A stretch of DNA of 64,000 nt from Pseudeuparius sepicola (taxonomy: Eukaryota > Arthropoda > Insecta > Coleoptera > Anthribidae). The notes under the pieces were generated by a model that searched no databases, had not been told where the DNA came from, and saw only the letters and a program-made list of their open reading frames with translations. The DNA lies in contig OY987300.1 in the NCBI GenBank assembly GCA_963920635.1, positions 61,914,915 to 61,978,914 of the forward strand, read 5' to 3'. This document shows positions 56,217-64,000 of the stretch, in pieces; position 1 is the first letter of the stretch; each line of letters begins with the position of its first letter. A program made the position numbers and the translations under genes.

Positions 56217-56297
56217 ACCCTCACAAGCATTCTGTCGCTTGTGGGATACTCCTAGCTTGGAATATTCTGAGGGTGAGAATTATTATTATTGTCTGCA
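56217..56297 (+). repeat. SINE-like 3' tail with (ATT)n, copy 3
   Basis: cctcacaagcattctgtcgc, then gggatactcctagcttgg and ctgagggtgagaattatt, matches the tails at 13331 and 30949. It lies 40 bp after the phtf exon 5 donor. Confidence 0.5.
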
Positions 56298-56704
56298 TTA
56301 GATACGTAGAGGACAGACTTGAGCAATACTAACAACCTGTCCAAATGTAAGAAGTATACTCACTATGTTTTTTTTTAATATCTAGTGCATTTTTGTGCAG
56401 ACAGCGTTTCATTTTAACACAGGTTGGATATTTGTTTTCGGATCTAGTAACATTGTGTTTATTATATTGTATACTTGGTAAGAAGCAAGTATTAGGGAAA
56501 AAAATTTGAGCACATCTGTTTTTATTTGCAAAAAGTTATAAAACTATTCTGATTAACATATTGTAAAGGGACAACACAGGTATTGAAAACGGAAAACAAA
56601 GTAAAAACACGAACATAAAACAAATCTGTGATGCACCAACGTAATCCAAAAAGTTCCGTTAGTTCATTGCACAAATATTAAAATGAAGAAATAACCAAAA
56701 TAAA

Positions 56705-59523
56705 TATATAGGGTGTCCCAAAAGTTAACATGTCATCTCTTGGAAGGCAGATAGCCCAGCTCATGACTAACCAGAAAATCAAATATGACCTTAGTAAAAA
56801 AATTGTTTGCTTTTTCTGAATAGCCATACCTACATTGATCATAAAGGTCAAAATAACACTAATGGTGTTATGTTTTGGGAAAAACATTTTTCCCATTTCA
56901 AGAGTTATCTTTTTATTATTCATACTGTTAAAAAAGTGTAAAATGCTAACCTGGTTAGTTATTTTAAAAGATTGCTCATTTAGTGTACTTTTTAAAGTGT
57001 TATAACATTTGTTATGTTTTACTTTAGAAAAAAATATATTGCTATTTTACTGCAAAAGGAACTCATTGAGAATTTATTTCAATAATAAGGAAATAAGTCT
57101 TAGGATATGGGATTTTCTTGTTGTGGAACTTGAAAAGCTGATATAATGTGTTCATTTTCATGAAATTCTTAAAAGTGCTAGGTAATATCTCAAAACCACT
57201 CGTACAAAAATAATTAAACTGCCTTAATTTGAATTTTTTTTTAAACAAATTAAAAAATCCTACTAAGAACAGTAAAAAAACAAACATGCAATAAATTGAA
57301 TAAATTACTAGATTATATAGTAATTAGACGAATATGATTAACCTGGACCAATACTATATTAAAGACCTGTGTTTCAAACTATTTTCAATAGCGCCACACG
57401 ACGAAAAAAAATTTACCGGGTGGTTCAATGTTAAAACACCATTGTTGCAGAATCTTTTAGAAAATAAAAACATGGAAATATGTTTGTTACAACGAATTTA
57501 ATATCCAAACCAAAATCAAATGATCATTTGTTATGTCCCTTTAATTTGACAAGTTTACATGACATATTTCATTAGATTTCTTAAGAAAAACGAGTCTAAA
57601 AAGCAAGCAAGAATATTTTGGTTTGGAATGAAGTCCATGGGCTAGCTGTTAAGTAAGTACAGAACGCATTAGATTTTCCAATTTCTTCTTTATATAATAG
57701 TGGACCATTGGTTCGCATTGGGGCTATAAACAAATTTTTCTACTTTAATTCTTGCCTACGTTACAAAATACTCTTCCAAAATATAATATTCAGAATTCTC
57801 GCTTTTTCAACTGGTTGGACAGATCATCACGTAATTCCAAAATAGTGTTTATTCTTCTGCAATTCACGTTGGTCTGTGCATACGATTTTCTTCATGAGCA
57901 TGAAAATTTCATGTTTTCACAAATAAATCTACCTAAAAAAGCTCTGCTAATATGAAAAAACTGCAAAATATTGACTGCAAAGGAAAGTCGTTAGTGTAAA
58001 AGGTACGTAAATGGTACTAAACCAAGATATTTAAAATATGGGACATTCTAAATGTCAAAAACTGACATACCTATAACCATAGAATATCCGTCTATAACCT
58101 ATAATAAGTCGTCATTTTTTTTTTCATCGAGTAGCACCACCCCAGTCCGTAAACAACAATGAAATATGACGGCATGAAATATGATGCTCGGGTCTTTAAT
58201 ATACATAGTGTCGGTCCTGAATGCCATCCAGCAAAATGTTTCTATAGTCAATAGCAATATGTTTTAATTTAATACTTACTTATCTAACAAATCTTGTAAT
58301 AGTTGTTTATTTACATTTTTTATAACAAATAATTTTAGTAGTTAACTATAAAAACAACAGTAATAAAAATTTTGGGTAATAATCTAGTAAATAAATAATA
58401 ATTTTGAGTTAAGTTCTGAGTTGAGGTTTTAGAGGTTATGTTAAATGTCAAAGATCTAAAAACACAAAAACCCTACAACCTACATCACAAAAACCTGATA
58501 CATTTTTTTCCACCCTGTATAATATTCATGATGGGCCTTATATTACCAACAATACAATGTTGTGCTCGACTTATAGTACTCCACACATGCATTAACAAAT
58601 CTAAAATCCAAATATTTGAAGGCATAAATGTTGTCCTGAAAAATCTTAGTATTTCACAAAATGATTTTAGTTTTTACAGGATTTTTGTTACTTTATATAA
58701 TTACAGCTTATTGTAAGTACCGACAAATAGCTAACAATGTCAATATTTGATAATGGGAGTCGCTCAGTGCGAAAAAGTACCTTTTTAAAACATTTAGTTG
58801 TTATTTATATGTGCTAGCTGCTTCGGGGTTTTGACCCTCTAAATTCTTAAAATAATCTGTTCATCTGCTAATAATAAACAGAAACATACAAAAATAAACC
58901 AAAACCATAAATTTTTAGGATAAAAGCTCTAAAATTCAAATCAAATCAAATTTCAAATTTATTGACTTCACATGGCACATATAAAATAGGTACATAAATA
59001 AAAATCAAGAATAAGAATATAATATAGAACTGGGTACTTACAATAATCAAATCAAATAACAATCAAATCAAATGTGATTTACGAAATCAAAGTGGTCAAT
59101 TCTGGCGCTTTGCCTAGGCATGACTGCCCGTCTTGCTCTACGCCTAAAACCAAAGACTCTACTGCAAAGCTTTGATTCCTGTGAGTATAAAACCAATACA
59201 GAATAGTCCACACCAATATCCCAAAACTAGGAGACTTAATAAAACTATGCAAAATTAACCCAACCTGATTTGCCAACCAAGCATTGTTTTCTTCAGAGAT
59301 TTCCTACCGAGGCCATTTTATTTTGGACTCCATCAACTGTTTTTTTGATAGTTAATGGCAGCTTCACAACCACAAAAAACACTAAAGATTGCTCGTCTTC
59401 TTCCTCTTACTATTTTAATACATAGGAGTGCCTATTCAGCATCATTAGCAATACTAAAACTATGAACTGGCCTGATGACTGATGCCCTCGAAGCAATGAT
59501 GTTGACTTTTGGGATACCCTGTA
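56705..59523. mobile_element. Possible long element with (CA)GGGTGTCCCAAAAGT tips
   Basis: atagggtgtcccaaaagtta at 56707 is mirrored by tgacttttgggataccctgt at 59502. TA at both ends. The arms are short (about 25 bp) and the 2.8-kb interior, which holds a MITE copy, shows no readable transposase. It could be two independent tips. Confidence 0.45.
57343..58219. mobile_element. MITE copy 2 (CTGGACC tips), uninterrupted
   Basis: ctggaccaatactatattaa at the left and gggtctttaatatacatagt followed by tcctg at the right mirror each other with a few changes. The body aligns with the non-nested parts of the copy at 52398-54776 (for example agcgaaccaatagtcc / gtggaccattggttcgc). No perfect TSD remains. 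It shows the pre-insertion state of the hAT site. Confidence 0.8.
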
Positions 59524-59640
59524 TATTCTCTATAAATTTTTCAATGGCATATCCTTGGCCTCTGATTTGTGCATGTTTGCCACAACTTGACCAATGTTAT
59601 ATTTCTTATAGTTTCTGAGATACCAACAATGAGGCATGTA
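58220..59640. other. phtf intron, repeat-like but unclassified
   Basis: The aaatcaaatcaaat words at 58935-59070 look like a LINE 3' border in minus orientation, but no RT sequence accompanies them. Open frames at 58438-58716 and 59079-59276 have no recognised motif. Confidence 0.35.
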
Positions 59641-59645
59641 CATTA

Positions 59646-61500
59646 GGCCGGGTCGAAAAAATTTTTTTTGGAAATCTCGGTTATCATAGTGAAAAAAAGT
59701 TGTAAGATGGGTAAACAACTGAGGTGAATTTTTTTTTTTCAAAATTAAAAAAAAAATTAGCCGCGCCCCAGAGGGGCTAAATTTTTCATTTTTTTTATGT
59801 CACATTTTGTATCTGGCATAGCAAAAAACCAATTGGTATTAGCTAACTTATGACAGAAAAAAAATTTGGTGAAAATATTTTAGTATTTAGCTGCGCCCCT
59901 GGTGCTCTAAAAAATAAAATATCGAAATTTTACGTTCTTGATGTGTTACAAAAAATAATTCATTTTGATTCACTTATGACAAAAAAAAAGATAAATATTA
60001 TATTGTTTAGTCGCGGGGCGATACTGATCAAGTAAGAGTGTACCTAAGTACGCCCCTTTATCATATTGTAGTCACGTGACTGTTGCCTGCGTGCTCCGGT
60101 CAGTGTGACTTTAGCCGTTGTTAGAACGAGTTGTGAGTGTCGTAGAGCCGAGAAAGTGTTGTAGAGAATTATTTCTGTTTAGTCATAAAACAATAATTGT
60201 AATAATATCGAAGTGCAATAAACGTTAGTCTTATTATAAGTGCAATTTGGACACATAATCAGACTTTGTGACGTGTTTCGGTTTTGTGTTTATCTATTAT
60301 CAAAAACAATATGGATAAAGTTAAAACTAGGAAATATTTGGTTCCGATACCAAACCTATACAAAAATTTCAGTCAATTACCGGTTACCTGAAGTTGACAA
60401 CAAAGATTTAAGTACAGATCAGCGATATTTATACCAAATATGTTGTGCTGTTAGAGATGGTTGCTGTTCCGAAGCTTTATCTAAAAGACATCCTGGAAAA
60501 ATCAACCATGCGCATAGGTTGACAACAGCGAACCGAATACTGCGCTTGTATGTTGCAACTTGCAGTCCTTCTCAGAACTTACTTCTGTTAGTCCAGTTTA
60601 TTATGAAAGTGTACGCGCCTATGTGGTTTAATATAAAAATGAGATCTTCCATTCAATTTGGCTCCGTACATTTATGGGAAACCATTAATAAGTCAAGATA
60701 CCTTCCTAAAGAATTAAAAACAATTATTGATAAAGTAATTACAACTAACGCCTACTTCGCCCACCTGGAAAATATATTGGTAGCTATGATTGCAGACGAG
60801 AGAATTCATATTAGGGAACTTGGCATTCGACGAATATTAAAGGCTAGAAATCAACCACCAGCAAATGTGCAAATATTTAAAATCCCTGCTATAAATTGGA
60901 ATGCCGAAGAATATACCGAGTTAATTAATTGGGACGAAGTCTCTATCACACTAACAAAGGTAATAAAAAGTGAAGATTTGGTGGCAGCTATCAAGAATAA
61001 ATCTTTTATTAATATTAGCAAATTACCATGCCACACCCAAGCCGTTGAGCGCTGTATAAAGATTGTAACATAGCTCTTAAGCTATGATTGTAACAGAAGC
61101 GTCCAGCAAAGTTTATGGCCATTATGCAAGGGACGGTTTTATAAGAGTTACATTAGAGGCAAGACAAAATTTACCTTCGTTCGAAAATAAGAGAGATTAC
61201 TTTAAAGCTAAAAAGGTGGAGACATAAAATACTTGATTAAATTGGAGGTAGGGAGGGCGGGTGCAACTCGATATGCACTTCCCCGTGGTGAGTTGTGGGT
61301 TAACTAAATGATGATAAGAAATACAATTTTGTTTCGCGATTTAAATAAGTCGTCATTTTTTCAAGCGAAGAGCTGTATATGTTATTATTTAGTCCTTCTG
61401 GGGCGCGGCTTAAATATTTTTTAAAATTTTGAAAAAAAATCGCCTTAGTTGTTTACCCATCCTACAACTTTTTTTCACTATGCCAACCGAGATTTCCAAA
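59646..61500 (+). mobile_element. Unclassified DNA transposon with long TIRs, right tip lost
   Basis: The left terminal part (ggccgggtcg, then ggaaatctcggtt, aaaaagttgtaagatgggta, aacaactgaggtg, cgcgccccagag) is mirrored at 61395-61500 (ctggggcgcggc, cctta-gttgtttacccatcc, ccgagatttcc). The right copy stops at a poly-A where the next element begins. The interior carries a 277-codon ORF and a GC-richer leader (60070-60165), so it was probably autonomous or a derivative of an autonomous element. Confidence 0.75.
60240..61073 (+). pseudogene. Unclassified transposon-encoded protein, 277 codons, C-terminus disrupted
   Basis: It lies within the long-TIR element. Features: DQRYLYQICCAVRDGCC, HRLTTANRILRLYV, PMWFNIKMRSSIQFG, EDNLV-type helices, IHIRELGIRRILKAR and LPCHTQAVERCIKIVT at the end. 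Proteins with a similar LPCHTQAVER signature are recalled from other invertebrate repeats, but the family cannot be named. The start is uncertain: the first ~50 residues look unconserved and may be leader or intron. At 61074 a 25-bp insertion flanked by gattgtaaca breaks the frame. The expected continuation (EASSKVYGHYARDGFIRVTL) reads on at 61098-61225. Function unknown; transposition is inferred from its position between TIRs. Confidence 0.6.
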
Positions 61501-61511
61501 AAAAAAAAAAA

Positions 61512-63548
61512 AACTCGATGCCCCAGGGTCGCTATTGGCTAATAAAAAACGCAAATGAAAATTTCACTTGGGGGGTTTCAAATGAGACTACTTGGGATTA
61601 CTTTTGAGCCCAAAATTTTATTTTTGGAACTTTTGAAAATGCCTGTAATGACGTCTCGAAATATATTTTTCCCAGAAACATACCTGTTTCTTTTTCTATT
61701 GTGAAAGAGCGTGTTTTTCTGATAAACTTTCATTAAGAAACTTTTTTCATGTCTCTCTTCGTTTAAAAGATACAAGCAGAAATATGCAAAAATACGTAAA
61801 ATATATATATCTGAAAAAATCAAGTTAGCCGTGATTTAATTTGGTCTCCATGGAAAACAACAGCCAGTTTGACTATACTAAAGCAGTTTGTGAAATAACT
61901 TGTCAATTTTAAAATATTTAGTCTTGGTTATTATTCATTTTTAATCGTTTATTTCAATCAAAATGACTACACATGATGAAAAAGTTGATATGATTTTAAT
62001 TTACGGGGAAGCCCAAAAAAATGCCATAAAAGCCGTGCGAATTTATCAAGAAAGATATCCAGACCGCCGAATTCCTGATCGCAAAAAAATTAGAAGACTG
62101 GAAAAAACTCTTCGCGAAAATCAAAGTGCATGTTGTAATCGAAAAGATAAACCAATTCGAAAAAGAACTCGCAGTGATGATGCAACAGCCCAGGTATTGC
62201 AATATTTTGAAGACAATCCCAGACATTCAATTAGGCAAGCTAGCAGGGAATTAAATTTTGATAAGTCCTCAGTTCAAAGAATTATGAAGAGCAATAAATA
62301 TCACGCCTACAAGTTACACTATTTAGAACAATTAGGGGAACTGAATAGAGAGAAGCGAGTAAATGTTATTTCCCAAATTATAACAATACCAGAAATTGTT
62401 GACAGGCACATTTTAAATCACATTCTTTGGACAGACGAAAGCCATTTTGTGAGCAATGGTATGCCAAACAGAAGAAATGAACATTATTGGTCAACAGAAA
62501 AACCCTCATTTTGTGAATCCTATAAGGAATCAAGGTCATTTTGGTATAAATGTCTGGTGTGGCATCATTGGTCGCCATCTAATTGGACCTTATTTTTATG
62601 AAGGAATTTTAAATAGCGAAAGATATCTGAGTTTTCTTCGAGATAAACTTTCAATTCTTCTTGAAGATGTGCCTCTTCAATTAAGGCGATCAATGTGGTT
62701 TCAACATGATGGAGCTCCACCTCACGCAGCACGTATTGTCCGCGATTATTTAGACGAAATATATGAGGATAGATGGATAGGGATTAATGGACCAATAAAA
62801 TGGCCAGGGAAATCTCCAGACCTGACCCCTTTAGATTTTTGTTTATGGAGACTTCTCAAAAATAATGTATATAAGACCCCTTCACAAAATATTGACAATT
62901 TGAAGGAAAAAATTATAATTGCGTGCCAAGACATTTCCCCGGAAATTTTAAGAAAAGCCAGCCAAAGAGAAGTTCGGCGACGATATGAAATGTGTTTCTT
63001 AGAAGATGGGGGGCACATAGAAAATAATTTATAGTTAAAATTGTTATTTATTCATTTATTATTAATAGTTACTTGGAATGTTTTTGTTTGTTTTTTATTT
63101 ATAAAATTTAAAATATTACCGCTATATTTCATACTATTATATTTTTATAACAAGTAGGTAGTTCATAAGTCTTTAAATATCCTAATATTTTCCATGGAGA
63201 CCAAATTAAATCACGGCTAACTTGATTTTTTCCGATATATTTAATATGCGTGTTTATGCATATTTCTGTTTGTATCTTTTAAACGAAGAGAGACATGAAA
63301 AAAGTTTCTTAGTGAAAGTTTATCAGAAAAACACGCTCTTTCACAATAGAAAAAGAAACAGGTATGTTTCTGGGAAAAATATATTTCGTGACGTCGTTAC
63401 AGGCATTTTCAAAAGTTCCAAAAATAAAATTTTGGGCTCAAAAGTAATCCCAAGTAGTCTCATTTAAAACCCCCAAGTGAAATTTTCATTTGCGTTTTTT
63501 ATTAGCCAATAGCGACCCTGGGGCATCGAGTTTGAGACACCCTGTACA
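61512..63548 (+). mobile_element. DD41D (rosa/Visitor-like) Tc1/mariner transposon, left tip lost
   Basis: Terminal inverted repeats of about 340 bp (61513-61853 and 63194-63533) are over 95% alike by eye, so this is probably a young copy. The right tip is gagacaccctgta at a TA. The left copy begins at ctcgatgcccc after a poly-A and lacks the corresponding tip. It encloses a transposase gene with a single frameshift. The 81-codon frames in each arm are TIR sequence only. Confidence 0.88.
61963..63034 (+). pseudogene. DD41D transposase, one frameshift
   Basis: Catalyses cut-and-paste transposition in the nucleus. ATG at 61963 follows the left TIR and tatttcaatcaaa. The N-terminus (MILIYGEAQKNAIKAVRIYQ, RYPDRRIPDRKKI) matches the DUF4817-type helix-turn-helix of insect transposases. 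A second DNA-binding block (HSIRQASRELNFDKSSVQRI) follows. The catalytic residues are Asp in LWTDESHF, Asp in FQHDGAPPH and Asp in SPDLTPLDF, with 41 residues between the last two (DD41D). The frame shifts at the run of five A near 62504, where one extra A ends frame 1 at 62601. The correct frame continues in the 62456-63034 reading. About 357 residues overall, full length for the family. Otherwise undamaged. Confidence 0.9.
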
Positions 63549-64000
63549 TACAGGCCTTGCAAACTGCAAGATGTGTGAATGGCAAAAAATAATTCTGTTT
63601 TAATTTTTCCTTGATTTTTTACTTATTATTATGTATTTAAAATAGGTACTCATTCATCTACTATTATAATGTGATATCAGTTAATATAAAAATGTCATTA
63701 TATGGTAGAAGGCTAACATAAAAACGCAAATTACAAAATCATTTAATTTGTATTTATTACGAAGCCTTGAAGGTGAATATTGCAGTTTAATTGTTTATAA
63801 TAATCTTTTGATTACTTTAAAGAGTGAAATCGACTGACACGGTTTAGAAGTAATTATTTATTCTCTTGCAAGATTTTCTTTCTGAACTAGTTTAAGTGGT
63901 CCTAGTGAATTATAAGCAATTTTTAGTAAGTAAGAGCAAATAAAATCCTTGTCTAATAAAATGCAAAATGATAATATTGAATGGATGTACAAATAATAAT
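63549..64000. other. phtf intron or beyond, nothing recognised
   Basis: AT-rich. No further phtf exon was found, so the rest of that gene lies past the window if it continues on this strand. Confidence 0.5.

Noticed and set aside
63222..63467. 81-aa frame, and its near twin at 61578-61823
   Set aside because: Both lie in the terminal inverted repeats of the DD41D element and mirror each other; not separate genes.
1..64000. CRISPR arrays, bacterial operons or integrated virus
   Set aside because: No direct-repeat/spacer pattern, no operon-like gene packing, and no capsid, envelope or LTR-bounded gag-pol structures were seen.

Overview
The window looks like nuclear DNA of an insect. It is AT-rich, with spliceosomal introns from about 50 bp to 9 kb, a secreted trypsin-like serine protease gene, the 5' part of a phtf gene, and a very dense mosaic of DNA transposons, foldback MITEs and one non-LTR retrotransposon. 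A beetle would fit, but nothing seen here fixes the order. No bacterial, organellar or CRISPR features were seen.

Layout. 1-19.2 kb: intergenic DNA made of MITEs and relics, including two hAT elements with 8-bp target-site duplications (1162-2629 and 13983-15090) and a 0.5-kb palindrome carrying two facing tRNA-like sequences (16146-16669). 19.3-29.0 kb: a seven-exon serine protease gene on the + strand (303 aa), with introns full of foldback elements. 29-37.6 kb: stacked inverted-repeat elements, many with CAGGGTG-type tips next to (TA)n tracts. This stretch also holds a head-to-head pair of 326-bp tandem arrays (36258-37536) with four identical hammerhead ribozymes, which looks like a retrozyme locus. 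38.25-56.18 kb: the first five coding exons of phtf on the + strand (402 codons), continuing past the window. Its 7.4-kb intron holds a 5'-truncated jockey/CR1-type LINE inserted in a MITE. Its 9.2-kb intron holds a decayed Tc1 element, a perfect 64-bp palindrome, and a Tc1 (DD34E) element with four layers of nesting. 56.2-64 kb: phtf intron DNA with another MITE copy, an unclassified element with a 277-aa ORF, and a nearly intact DD41D (rosa/Visitor-like) Tc1/mariner element fused to it end to end.

How it fits together. Only two host genes are visible: a secreted protease, with trypsin specificity inferred, and a multi-pass membrane protein of the PHTF family. Everything else is best read as mobile DNA and its remains. 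The DD41D element has the same CAGGGTG-type tip as many non-coding hairpins here, so transposases of that kind may have moved them. The retrozyme arrays are non-coding and would need reverse transcription and integration functions from another element. All calls come from reading the sequence by eye; no database search or folding program was run.
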